The notes under the pieces: generated by a model
Database searches by the model: none
What the model saw: the letters and a program-made list of their open reading frames with translations, nothing else
Told to the model about the DNA's origin: nothing
Shown: positions 1 to 6,697 of the stretch, in pieces
Layout of the letters: every line of letters starts with the position of its first letter
Position numbering within the stretch: the stretch's first letter is position 1
Position numbers and translations under genes: made by a program
NCBI GenBank assembly: GCA_000433755.1
Contig: FR891278.1
Location: forward strand, 1 to 8,175
DNA: 8,175 bases
Origin: Clostridium sp. CAG:465
GTDB lineage: Bacteria; Bacillota; Clostridia; TANB77; CAG-465
Direction: 5' to 3'

Positions 1-2
1 AA

Positions 3-53
3 AGTTTGAAACAACTTGAAAAAGAAAAGAGCAAAAAGTTAGAAGTACTCTAA
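3..53 (+). CDS. 3' end of an unidentified gene (partial)
   Basis: The third forward frame is open from the window edge to a TAA at 51-53. It gives a lysine- and glutamate-rich tail ending ...KKLEVL. The other two plus frames stop at once (TGA at 7-9 and TGA at 14-16). The piece is too short to assign a family. It is convergent with the mscS-like gene that ends at 153. That it is coding is an inference from the open frame and the charged, helix-like composition. Confidence 0.4.
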   Translation, partial: SLKQLEKEKSKKLEVL

Positions 54-82
54 ATATTTAAGAAAATAATTAATTTTAGCCG

Positions 83-108
83 AAAAAAGAGATATAATAA
101 AACTCTTT
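83..108 (-). terminator. Intrinsic terminator of the mscS/thioredoxin pair
   Basis: On the minus strand, about 45 bases past the mscS-like stop codon, a 6-bp stem AAAGAG/CTCTTT with an 11-base loop is followed by a run of T (88 down to 83). A wider inverted repeat surrounds it: AGTACTCTAA at 44-53 against TTAGAGTATT at 110-119, 9 of 10 paired. The region could therefore also help end the plus-strand gene that stops at 53. The stem is AT-rich and modest. Confidence 0.5.
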
Positions 109-152
109 ATTAGAGTATTACTATATCTCACCTTTATACATATAAATATATA

Positions 153-1214
153 TTATTTTTTAAGATAGATTGTTTTACTTGGATATGCAAGTCCCACTCT
201 TTGTTTATTTAAAATATCCATAATTTTGAAATTAATATTTTCAGATGTTGCAAGGTAATCATCAAGATTAAGTGCATCAGTATATACATATACAAGTAAA
301 TTATATCCATTTTCAGTAACCTTATCAAATCTAACCATTATATTATCATTTAAAATTCTTGGATGTTCTTCTAACATTTTTATTATTTCATTTTCTATAT
401 CGCACACTTTTTTTAATGGTGTTGAAAGTTCAAGTTCAAAATTTTCCTTGTACCTTCTTTTTTTCATTTTACTCCAGTTTATTAGAGCATCATTTGTAAT
501 AGTGGAATTTGGAATTGTTACAATTGAGTTTTCAAAAGTTCTGATTCTTGTACTTCTAAATGTTATATCTTCAACAGTTCCTTCAAATTTTGTTGTTTCA
601 ATCCAATCACCAATTTTAAAAGGTTTATCCCATAAAATAACAATTCCTCCAAATATATTTTTTGCAGCGTCTTGTGCTGCAAGTGCTACTACAACTCCAC
701 TAAGTCCAAGTCCTGCAAGCAAACCATTTAAATCGTATCCAAGTTCACTAACAATGATAAATGCTGTTATTATATATATCAAACCTCTAAGAATTTTTAC
801 TATAAAATTTACAAATGTTTCATCTTTTCTTCCACTAAGTTTAAAATTTATTTGTTTAAACAAAGGTGATTTTGGTGTAATACAATTTGCTAAACCAATT
901 GATATTGTTATAATAACTAAAATTCTAAATACTTTTGTTATTAGAGCAGTTATATCTTGAGGTAAATTTAAAAATCTAAGTCCAAGATATGCACCAAGAA
1001 GTGGGAAAAAAATATTTAAAGTACGGTATAAAGCATTTTGTTTTAACTTACTTTTATTTTTTTCCTTAATTTTAAATAGTTTAGATACAACATATGACAG
1101 AGTACCACTAAAAAGTTTAAAAAGAAGAAATATAAGTATTGCTATTAAAATATCTATTATGGTGTTCATATTTATATTTTTAAACCATTCTATAATTTCA
1201 TTTATTTTATCCAT
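153..1214 (-). CDS. Small-conductance mechanosensitive channel, MscS family
   Basis: This is an inner-membrane channel of the MscS family, which opens under membrane tension and releases solutes during hypo-osmotic shock. The 353-residue protein has hydrophobic helices near residues 18-38, 65-84, 92-112 and 138-157. The family's pore helix with its Gly/Ala ridge follows at about 163-192 (GLSGVVVALAAQDAAKNIFGG). Next comes the beta domain, with KPFKIGDWIE (198-206) and EGTVEDITFRSTRIRTFENS (211-230), then a mixed alpha/beta C-terminal domain. Length and layout fit the four-to-five-helix MscS subgroup. The ATG at 1214 has a strong AGGAGGT site directly upstream (complement of 1219-1225). It lies 15 bases after the thioredoxin-like gene, so the two are probably cotranscribed from the promoter near 1786-1814. 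The link between the two functions is not obvious. Family assignment is secure; the exact subtype is not. Confidence 0.93.
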   Translation of the reverse strand: MDKINEIIEWFKNINMNTIIDILIAILIFLLFKLFSGTLSYVVSKLFKIKEKNKSKLKQNALYRTLNIFFPLLGAYLGLRFLNLPQDITALITKVFRILVIITISIGLANCITPKSPLFKQINFKLSGRKDETFVNFIVKILRGLIYIITAFIIVSELGYDLNGLLAGLGLSGVVVALAAQDAAKNIFGGIVILWDKPFKIGDWIETTKFEGTVEDITFRSTRIRTFENSIVTIPNSTITNDALINWSKMKKRRYKENFELELSTPLKKVCDIENEIIKMLEEHPRILNDNIMVRFDKVTENGYNLLVYVYTDALNLDDYLATSENINFKIMDILNKQRVGLAYPSKTIYLKK

Positions 1215-1229
1215 TGTAACCTCCTATAT

Positions 1230-1754
1230 TTAGATTTCAACTCCATTGAAAAAAGATATAAACTGATATTTTGTAAGTTTACCTTTATGGAAATTAATTA
1301 TTTTTCCTTCCTTGTCTAACAGATATGAACTTGGAATTCCATTTGAACCAGGATCAATATTTTCTCTAATTGTTTTTTCAGGGTCTAATATGACAAACCA
1401 ATTATATCCATTTTCTTCTAAATAATTTTTAACCTCATCTTTATTATCGTCATGAGATACTACAATAATTGATTTATACGGATTATCCTTTATATATTCA
1501 TTTAAATCGTTAGATTCTTCAACACAGTAATGGCACCAAGTTGCCCAAAATATAATTAAAGTATTATCTTTATCATTTAGATTGTTATATAGATTTTTGT
1601 CTTCAGTTATAACATAGCTTTTTCTTGATTTTGCAATTGACATATTTGAGTTTTGTTTTATAATATCAGTTTTAAAATATATAAATAGAAAAGCTGCTAA
1701 TAATATTAGTATAAAAAAAATAATACATATTAATATAATAAATTTTTTTTTCAT
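1230..1754 (-). CDS. Membrane-anchored TlpA-like thioredoxin-fold protein
   Basis: This is a predicted extracytoplasmic thiol-disulfide oxidoreductase of 174 residues. A basic MKKK start leads into one hydrophobic segment (about 5-28), then a thioredoxin fold. It has the redox motif FWATWCHYC (Cys74, Cys77), a central VVSHDD strand, and the cis-proline segment GIPSSYLLD (Pro141). That arrangement is typical of TlpA/ResA-like redoxins. The frame stays open to an ATG at 1781. I prefer the ATG at 1754 for two reasons: a GGTG site lies 8 bases upstream of it, and the predicted promoter would start transcription at about 1779, leaving the upstream ATG leaderless. It is first in a two-gene operon with the mscS-like gene. 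The partner protein is unknown; cytochrome maturation or reduction of exported proteins are family roles, not shown here. Confidence 0.85.
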   Translation of the reverse strand: MKKKFIILICIIFFILILLAAFLFIYFKTDIIKQNSNMSIAKSRKSYVITEDKNLYNNLNDKDNTLIIFWATWCHYCVEESNDLNEYIKDNPYKSIIVVSHDDNKDEVKNYLEENGYNWFVILDPEKTIRENIDPGSNGIPSSYLLDKEGKIINFHKGKLTKYQFISFFNGVEI

Positions 1755-1785
1755 GTCTTTTTCACCAACTTTATTAAACATCTTA

Positions 1786-1814
1786 ATTATATATCATAAT
1801 AAAATAAAAGACAA
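1786..1814 (-). promoter_or_regulatory. Promoter of the thioredoxin-mscS operon
   Basis: On the minus strand, TTGTCT (complement of 1809-1814) is followed after 17 bases by TATAAT (complement of 1786-1791). The predicted start is near 1779. This supports the downstream start codon of the thioredoxin-like gene. Confidence 0.6.
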
Positions 1815-1830
1815 TAATATTTTATTTATA

Positions 1831-1859
1831 TTGAAAAAAAAGTCATAATATTATATAAT
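1831..1859 (+). promoter_or_regulatory. Sigma-A promoter of cysS
   Basis: TTGAAA at 1831-1836 and TATAAT at 1854-1859 are separated by exactly 17 bases. Transcription should start near 1866, giving a leader of about 28 bases that carries the AGGAGGT ribosome binding site (1882-1888). The leader is too short for a T-box, so there is no sign of tRNA-sensing control of this synthetase gene. Confidence 0.75.
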
Positions 1860-1893
1860 AGATAGTACATAAGATAATACTAGGAGGTAGAAT

Positions 1894-3279
1894 ATGCTAA
1901 AGTTATATAACACATTAACAAGAAAAAAGGAAGAATTTGTTCCTTTAAAAAAAGGAACAGTAAAAATGTATTCATGTGGACCTACTGTATACAATTATGC
2001 ACATATTGGAAATATGAGAGCATATATTTTTATGGACACATTAAGAAAAGTATTAAAGTACAATGGGTATAAAGTTAAGCATGTAATGAATATAACTGAT
2101 GTTGGTCATTTAGTATCTGACGCTGATGAGGGAGAAGATAAAATGGCTAAAACAGCTAGAATTGAAAATAGATCTGTTTATGAAATAGCAAAAGAGTATA
2201 CTGATGCTTTTATGAAAGATATAAAGGCTTTAAATATTGATACACCAGAACATATTGCAAAAGCAACAGAACATATTCGTGAGATGGAAATCTATGTAAA
2301 TGATATAGTAAAAAATGGGTATGCATATGAAACATCAAAGGGTGTTTATTTTGATACTTCTAAGCTTCCAAATTATGGAAAAATGTTATCAAATAATAAC
2401 ATTGATGATTTAAAAGCAGGAGCAAGAGTTGAAGTTGATACAGAAAAAAGAAATCCTCAAGACTTTGCACTTTGGATAAAGGCCCCAAAAGAACATATTA
2501 TGAAGTGGAATAGTAAGTGGGGGCTATGCTATCCAGGTTGGCACATTGAATGTAGTGCTATGTCAAGGAAATATTTAGGAGATAAATTTGATATTCATAC
2601 AGGTGGAGTTGATCATATTCCAATACATCATGAAAATGAAATAGCACAATCAATAGGGGCTACTGGTCATAATCTTGCAAATTATTGGATGCATGTGGAA
2701 TTTCTTCTAATTGATGGTGGAAAAATGTCTAAGAGTTTGGGAAATGTGTATACTCTTAATGATTTAAAAGCTAAAGGAATAGATGCCTTAAGTTATAGAT
2801 ATTTTACATATTCTTCTCATTACAGAAATAAATTAAACTTTACTTGGGACGCTATAAAATCTGCTAAGAATTCCTTAAATAAACTTAGAGATATGATAGC
2901 TTTACACAAAGATGTAAATAAAAAAATAGATAAAAATATTATATCAAAATATGAGGAACAATTCTTAGATGCAATAAATGATGATATGAATATGCCTGTT
3001 GCAATTTCAATAGTATGGGAAATTGCAAAGGAAAAAGAAAAATCTAATGATTTTTATGAATTAATAAAAAAATTCGATAGTGTATTATCTCTTGATTTAG
3101 ATAAAAATGATAAAGAGGATATTAATATTCCAGAAGATATTAAATTAATATTAAATGAAAGAAAAGATGCAAGAGAAAATAAAAATTTTGCAAAATCTGA
3201 CGAACTTCGCGATAAGCTAAAAGAGTTAGGATATATTGTAAAAGATACGAAAGATGGTCAAATAATAGAGAAAGTGTAG
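1894..3279 (+). CDS. cysS: Cysteine--tRNA ligase
   Basis: This class I aminoacyl-tRNA synthetase charges tRNA-Cys with cysteine in the cytoplasm. The 461-residue length is normal. The HIGH-type motif is HIGN (37-40) and the KMSKS loop is at 277-281. The zinc ligands expected from the E. coli enzyme are all present: Cys28 (in MYSCGPTVY), Cys220 (HIECSAMS), His245 and Glu249 (HHENE). Each of the last three is offset by 11 residues from E. coli, as is the KMSKS loop. The C-terminal part contains the anticodon-binding helical region ending ...ELGYIVKDTKDGQIIEKV. The start has a strong AGGAGGT site 5 bases upstream. Its TAG stop overlaps the ribosome binding site of the next gene, so the two are probably translated together. 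Confidence 0.97.
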   Translation: MLKLYNTLTRKKEEFVPLKKGTVKMYSCGPTVYNYAHIGNMRAYIFMDTLRKVLKYNGYKVKHVMNITDVGHLVSDADEGEDKMAKTARIENRSVYEIAKEYTDAFMKDIKALNIDTPEHIAKATEHIREMEIYVNDIVKNGYAYETSKGVYFDTSKLPNYGKMLSNNNIDDLKAGARVEVDTEKRNPQDFALWIKAPKEHIMKWNSKWGLCYPGWHIECSAMSRKYLGDKFDIHTGGVDHIPIHHENEIAQSIGATGHNLANYWMHVEFLLIDGGKMSKSLGNVYTLNDLKAKGIDALSYRYFTYSSHYRNKLNFTWDAIKSAKNSLNKLRDMIALHKDVNKKIDKNIISKYEEQFLDAINDDMNMPVAISIVWEIAKEKEKSNDFYELIKKFDSVLSLDLDKNDKEDINIPEDIKLILNERKDARENKNFAKSDELRDKLKELGYIVKDTKDGQIIEKV

Positions 3280-3287
3280 GGATAAAA

Positions 3288-4349
3288 ATGCCAATTTTAG
3301 ATTTAAATAACAAAGAGGAGTTAAAGAGGTATAATGAACATATAAAAAGTTGTAAATATACTAGACTTACTCAAGTAATTGAGTGGTCAAAAGTTAAAGA
3401 AAATTGGAAAAGTGAAATTGTATATTTAGAAGAAAATGGCAAAATAACAGCTTCTATGTTGCTTTTAATTCAAAGTATGAGAGTAGCAGGATATAATATA
3501 ATGTACGCACCTCGTGGTCCTGTATGTGATGTTAATGATATAGATACAGTAAAAAAATTAATTAATGAAGCTACACCTCTTGTAAAAAAGTATAAAGCTG
3601 CTATGTTAAAATTTGATCCTCAAGTAGAATATTCTGATAAATTAAACAAATTATATATTTCTAATGGCTTTAAAACATCTGGAATTAATCCAGATCATGA
3701 CGAATTAATACAACCAGTTCATGAAGCAGTACTTAATGTTAAGAACAAATCGTATGATGAACTTATGAAAAATTTTGCTGAAAAAACTAGATATAATATA
3801 CGTTTATCTGCAAGAAAAGGTGTTACCGTAAGACATTCTCACACAGAAGAGGATTTAAAAGTTTTCTATCATTTATATGAAATTACTACAAAAAGAGATA
3901 AAATTGGAAAAAGAGCATATGAATATTTTAAAAATATGCTTAATGCATATGATGAAAACCATTTAAGAGTATATATTGCAAGTGCACAAGGAGAGGATTT
4001 GTCGGCTGCTATTGCTATTACATATGGAGAGGAAATGTTCTATTTATATGGAGCAAGTAGTAATGAAAAAAGAAATCTTATGCCAAATTATGCAATGCAA
4101 TCTGAAATGATAAAATGGGCAATTGAAAAAGGTTGTAGTTTATATAATTTTGGTGGAATACTTCATTTAGAAAAAAATAATGGATTATATAAATTTAAAG
4201 TTGGATTTTGTAAAGAAAGTGGAATTACAAATTACATAGGTGAAATTGATAAGGTATATAACAAAACTATGTATTTTGCATATAGAAACATACTTCCAAT
4301 TTTAAAGAAAATAAGAAGAGGCATTAGAAAAATATTAAAAAGAGCATAA
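3288..4349 (+). CDS. FemAB-family lipid II aminoacyltransferase
   Basis: This predicted tRNA-dependent peptide ligase adds an amino acid from aminoacyl-tRNA to the peptide side chain of a peptidoglycan precursor at the cytoplasmic membrane face. The 353-residue protein shows the family signature YAPRGP (73-78). It has the basic stretch TRYNIRLSARKGV (167-179) and the second GNAT-like domain with FYLYGASS (251-258). Near the end are YNFGGI (286-291) and GLYKFKVGF (299-307). It lacks the long coiled-coil arm of Staphylococcus FemA and is close in length to the compact FemX type. A basic C-terminal tail (KKIRRGIRKILKRA) could touch membrane or tRNA. The ATG lies 8 bases after the cysS stop, with AGGGA (3278-3282) overlapping that stop. 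The amino acid it transfers cannot be read from sequence; the cysS neighbour is suggestive only. Confidence 0.88.
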   Translation: MPILDLNNKEELKRYNEHIKSCKYTRLTQVIEWSKVKENWKSEIVYLEENGKITASMLLLIQSMRVAGYNIMYAPRGPVCDVNDIDTVKKLINEATPLVKKYKAAMLKFDPQVEYSDKLNKLYISNGFKTSGINPDHDELIQPVHEAVLNVKNKSYDELMKNFAEKTRYNIRLSARKGVTVRHSHTEEDLKVFYHLYEITTKRDKIGKRAYEYFKNMLNAYDENHLRVYIASAQGEDLSAAIAITYGEEMFYLYGASSNEKRNLMPNYAMQSEMIKWAIEKGCSLYNFGGILHLEKNNGLYKFKVGFCKESGITNYIGEIDKVYNKTMYFAYRNILPILKKIRRGIRKILKRA

Positions 4350-4372
4350 TTTAAAAATGAATATATATATAG

Positions 4373-4409
4373 CAATACTCATATACTAACAATATAGGAG
4401 TATTGTTTT
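4373..4409 (+). terminator. Hairpin ending the cysS-fem unit and covering the next ribosome site
   Basis: CAATACTC (4373-4380) and GAGTATTG (4398-4405) form a perfect 8-bp stem, followed by four T. It looks like a short intrinsic terminator after the Fem gene. Its 3' arm also contains most of the AGGAG site (4396-4400) used by the gene starting at 4410. When folded it would hide that site, so it may act as a partial terminator, a translational brake, or both. Confidence 0.55.
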
Positions 4410-5015
4410 ATGGAAAATGGAAATAAGTATGAAGCAAATAGAAAAGAAATAAATATAAAAGAAGAAAAAATGAAAGATATTAAATTACAAAAGATGCTAT
4501 ATATTGCAGGATTTTTTGTAATCTCAGCTATAGGTACACTTCTTCATTTTGCATATAATTTTTGTGGAGAAAATATTTTTATTGCACCATTTAGTGCTGT
4601 AAATGAAAGCGTTTGGGAGCATTTAAAAATAGCAGTTATGCCAATGTTTATTTGGACATTTATAGAGTTTATAACACTAAAATTTAGAAGAGAAAATTTA
4701 TGGTCTTCACTTCTTGTAAAATTAATTACAACTATGTTTGTTATAACCTTTTCATTTTATGCTTATACTTTTGTTATAGGAACTCATATTTTATTGGTAG
4801 ATATATTAATTTTTTATGTTGCAATTTTAATTGCTCAGATTTTAGGATATAAAGAGGTTACAAGTAAAAATATTAATATAAAATACGAAGAAATATCCAA
4901 ATATTTAGTTATAGCAATATTTATTATGTTTGTCGTTTTTACATTTTTTCCACCAAGAATAGATATTTTTAAAGATGAGGTAACAAGCACTTATGGAGTG
5001 TTTGAATTTAAATAG
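4410..5015 (+). CDS. DUF6512-like multi-pass membrane protein
   Basis: This 201-residue integral membrane protein has no known function. A charged cytoplasmic-type N-terminus (1-28) precedes about five hydrophobic helices near 29-48, 71-90, 101-123, 126-146 and 164-180. Conserved-looking loops are APFSAVNESVWEHLK after the first helix and FFPPRIDIFKDEVTSTYG at the C-terminus. I recognise this pattern as a small clostridial membrane family (DUF6512), by memory of the motif rather than by a search. The ATG at 4410 has AGGAG nine bases upstream. A second ATG at 4470 (MKDIKLQKM) would give a more typical short N-terminus but has only a weak AGAAG site. The flavin reductase-like gene follows after 15 bases, so the two are likely cotranscribed. 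Confidence 0.7.
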   Translation: MENGNKYEANRKEINIKEEKMKDIKLQKMLYIAGFFVISAIGTLLHFAYNFCGENIFIAPFSAVNESVWEHLKIAVMPMFIWTFIEFITLKFRRENLWSSLLVKLITTMFVITFSFYAYTFVIGTHILLVDILIFYVAILIAQILGYKEVTSKNINIKYEEISKYLVIAIFIMFVVFTFFPPRIDIFKDEVTSTYGVFEFK

Positions 5016-5030
5016 AAAAGGGGTTATATT

Positions 5031-5591
5031 ATGGCAAAACAAGTATGGAAACCAGCAGTAATTTTAAATCCGGTTCCAGTAGTTTTAGTTACATCTTCAG
5101 ATGGTACAAAAGATAATGTTTTTACTGTTGCATGGACTGGTACAATATGTTCTGATCCAGCAATGACATATATATCAGTAAGAAAAGAAAGATTTTCATA
5201 TGATATTATAAAAGAATCAGGAGAATTTTGTATTAATCTTGTACCTGAGGGACTTGCATATGCTACAGACTATTGTGGAGTAAAATCAGGTAGAAAAGAA
5301 GATAAATTTAAATCAATGAATTTGACTAAAGAAAAAGCTAGTGTTATACATGCACCATTAATTAAAGAAAGTCCAGTGAATATAGAGTGTAAAGTTACAG
5401 AAATAAAAGAACTTGGATCACATGATATGTTCTTGGCAAAAGTAGTTTCTGTCAATGTTGATGACAAATACATAGATGAAAAAGGCAAATTCGATCTTTC
5501 AAAATGTAATTTAATTTCATATTCTCATGGTGAGTACTTTAAATTAGGAGAAAAAATAGGAAAATTTGGATTTTCAGTAAAAAAAGCTTGA
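5031..5591 (+). CDS. Flavin reductase-like FMN-binding protein
   Basis: This 186-residue protein belongs to the flavin reductase / flavoredoxin family, a split-barrel FMN-binding fold. It would act in cytoplasmic electron transfer or reduce flavin for a partner enzyme. The visible pattern is NPVPVVLVTSSDG (13-25), then NVFTVAWTGTICSDPAMTYISV (29-50), RFSYDIIKESGEFCINL (54-70) and the C-terminal HGEYFKLGEKIGKFGFSV. All are characteristic of the family. AAAAGGGG lies just upstream of the ATG and overlaps the end of the preceding membrane protein gene region. The stop TGA (5589-5591) sits inside the TTGACA of the next promoter, so the gene ends exactly where a new transcription unit begins and no separate terminator is visible. 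The electron donor and acceptor cannot be inferred. Confidence 0.9.
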   Translation: MAKQVWKPAVILNPVPVVLVTSSDGTKDNVFTVAWTGTICSDPAMTYISVRKERFSYDIIKESGEFCINLVPEGLAYATDYCGVKSGRKEDKFKSMNLTKEKASVIHAPLIKESPVNIECKVTEIKELGSHDMFLAKVVSVNVDDKYIDEKGKFDLSKCNLISYSHGEYFKLGEKIGKFGFSVKKA

Positions 5592-5616
5592 CAAGACATA
5601 AAAAATTATGTATAAT
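5588..5616 (+). promoter_or_regulatory. Perfect-consensus sigma-A promoter of a non-coding RNA
   Basis: TTGACA (5588-5593) and TATAAT (5611-5616) match the consensus at all 12 positions with the optimal 17-base spacing. It is the strongest promoter in the window and overlaps the stop codon of the flavin reductase-like gene. Transcription should start near 5623. Such promoters are typical of abundant stable RNAs. Confidence 0.88.
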
Positions 5617-5622
5617 ATAGAC

Positions 5623-5877
5623 ACTTAATAAACGGTATTTTATGGAATAATTTCTTTTTTGATTTAACTCATACTTTTTAGTATGATTAAATATATACTG
5701 GCTGTGATGAATTATTATCTTTTCAGATTGTTTTTCCATAGTATCCCTTCTTCTCAACATTAAGAAATTTATTTATTACAGCTATATATGGAATGTATTT
5801 AAGGCTCACAACCTTACATTCTAAGTATCCTTCTAAAATATGGGAAAAATGCAGTCATTAGTTTGATTGCATTTTTT
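5623..5877 (+). ncRNA. Structured non-coding RNA, family not recognised
   Basis: A perfect promoter and a strong terminator bracket about 255 bases without a convincing plus-strand reading frame. Several nested helices can be drawn. A closing stem pairs TATTTTA (5636-5642) with TAAAATA (5834-5840), continued by GG(a)ATA (5644-5649) with TATCC (5826-5830). Inside are a hairpin CATACT/AGTATG (5670-5685) extended by TTTAA/TTAAA, and a long-range helix TATATA plus GCTGT (5692-5705) with ACAGCTATATA (5778-5788). A last hairpin pairs GAATGT...AAGG with CCTT...ACATTC (5791-5821) around the loop CTCACAA. Size, promoter and placement fit a housekeeping-type RNA such as a divergent 6S RNA, or a long leader of the downstream gene. 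I see none of the hallmark motifs of tmRNA, RNase P RNA, SRP RNA, T-box or the common riboswitches. Confidence 0.65.
5846..5877 (+). terminator. Intrinsic terminator of the non-coding RNA
   Basis: AATGCAGTCA (5848-5857) pairs with TGATTGCATT (5864-5873) over 10 bp, including one G-U pair, with a 6-base loop TTAGTT. A run of six T follows (5872-5877). It is the clearest terminator in the window and separates the RNA from the gene at 5927. Confidence 0.88.
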
Positions 5878-5926
5878 CTTTGTATAATAAAATTACTATT
5901 TACAAAACATAAAAATAGGTGATTAT

Positions 5927-6394
5927 ATGAAAATGAAAAATATAGAGGTTGAGGTATTAGAAAGAATATATGAAAATTTACTTATGATAAAAGAAACAAT
6001 AGTAAGAGTTATTAAAATTCAGGATATTGATAAAGAGCTAAATATTTGTCTAAAAGATATTTTAAATTTATATCAAAGGTTAATATATTCGGTTATTGGA
6101 ATGATAAAAAATAGAAATAAAAATAAAGGGGAAAAGGATATAGGTTTAGCAAATAAAATGGCGACATATATGAGTGTTAAAATAAATTTAAAAAAATGTG
6201 ATAATATAAATCAAGTATTAAATATTGTTAAGCAAGATATTTTAATTAGAAATGAAGAAATTAAGGATATCATAAAAGAATATACTAAAATTAGTAAAAC
6301 AATAATTAATCTTTGTGATAGAATAGATAGTGTAAATAAAAAATGTATTGAAACTATAGAAAGAGGAATGTGTATAAAAAAGGAATATCATTGA
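5927..6394 (+). CDS. Small helical protein of unknown function, 3' end possibly rearranged
   Basis: This 155-residue protein is rich in Lys, Ile and Asn and appears wholly alpha-helical. Four amphipathic stretches lie near 5-30, 35-60, 74-95 and 98-145, suggesting a four-helix bundle. There is no signal peptide or membrane segment. The middle segment (KMATYMSVKINLKKCDNINQ) recalls clostridial ferritin-like or DUF2383-like bundles, but this is only an impression. AGGTGA (5917-5922) precedes the ATG. A TATAAT at 5883-5888, just after the upstream terminator, could be its own -10, without a good -35. The last ~12 codons overlap, in another frame, a stretch clearly homologous to the start of the prepilin-like gene further on. 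The present C-terminus may therefore come from a recombination event rather than being native. I do not recognise the function. Confidence 0.6.
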   Translation: MKMKNIEVEVLERIYENLLMIKETIVRVIKIQDIDKELNICLKDILNLYQRLIYSVIGMIKNRNKNKGEKDIGLANKMATYMSVKINLKKCDNINQVLNIVKQDILIRNEEIKDIIKEYTKISKTIINLCDRIDSVNKKCIETIERGMCIKKEYH

Positions 6395-6513
6395 TAGTAT
6401 TAATTGTAACAATAATTAAGAATAATTCAAGAAATCTAAATGTATTAACATTATATGGCTCAACAAATTTTGAAAGTTTAACTATATGTAGATTTTTAGT
6501 GATGAAAAAATAA
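6358..6513 (+). pseudogene. Remnant of a prepilin-type leader gene
   Basis: In the frame +1 to the 155-codon gene, 6376-6417 reads KKGISLIVLIVTII. This is nearly the same as KRGISLIVLIVTIIVIII of the gene at 6929. The DNA also aligns well, with only scattered, mostly third-base changes over about 45 bases. Just upstream, AGAAAGAGGAA (6358-6368) resembles the leader of the downstream gene as well. After KNNS the similarity ends, and the frame runs through unrelated-looking residues to a TAA at 6511-6513. The leader's second half and the whole C-terminal domain are missing. I read it as the broken 5' end of a second copy of the prepilin-lectin gene. A GTG at 6370 behind GAGG could still start a short peptide. 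Confidence 0.6.
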
Positions 6514-6547
6514 ATATGTAAACTAAAAAATATGTTACTATTCAGAG

Positions 6548-6687
6548 TATAATTAACAACCAAAAATATAAAATCAATTTCTATTAGCAATATAATATAT
6601 AAAAAAATTATAAATAATTATTGGGACTATAATTAACAACCAAAAATATAAAATCAATTCCTATTAGCAATATAATATATAAAAAAA
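6548..6687 (+). repeat. Two 60-bp direct repeats with an 80-bp period
   Basis: Copies at 6548-6607 and 6628-6687 are identical except at one base (T at 6580, C at 6660). They are separated by 20 bases. The unit starts TATAATTAACAACC and ends in a run of seven A. The spacer sequence AAATTATAAATAATTATTG (6605-6623) recurs at 6787-6805, directly in front of the -35 box of the next promoter. No coding potential is seen. From 6514 to 6832 the region holds only these repeats, the hairpin at 6698-6765 and the promoter. Confidence 0.9.
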
Positions 6688-6697
6688 GGTTAATTGC

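Noticed and set aside
448..960. Plus-strand open frame across the mscS-like gene
   Set aside because: It is the antisense shadow of a clear channel gene, with no ribosome site or recognisable domain.
5539..5760. Minus-strand reading frame with an AAGGG site before an ATG near 5739
   Set aside because: It runs through the structured RNA, against the perfect promoter, and into the flavin reductase gene. The product is low-complexity, so a chance frame is more likely.
5623..5877. Considered tmRNA, RNase P RNA, SRP RNA, T-box or a standard riboswitch
   Set aside because: Their hallmark motifs are not visible. The terminator follows an independent closing stem, and the downstream gene gives no metabolic clue.
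5927..6394. Considered calling the helical protein an Avd accessory factor of the DGR
   Set aside because: Avd is shorter and shows a different motif pattern. Apart from helical content and position there is no support.
6548..6687. Considered a CRISPR array
   Set aside because: There are only two copies, the 60-bp unit is far longer than a CRISPR repeat, and the 20-bp spacer is AT-rich with no leader or cas gene.
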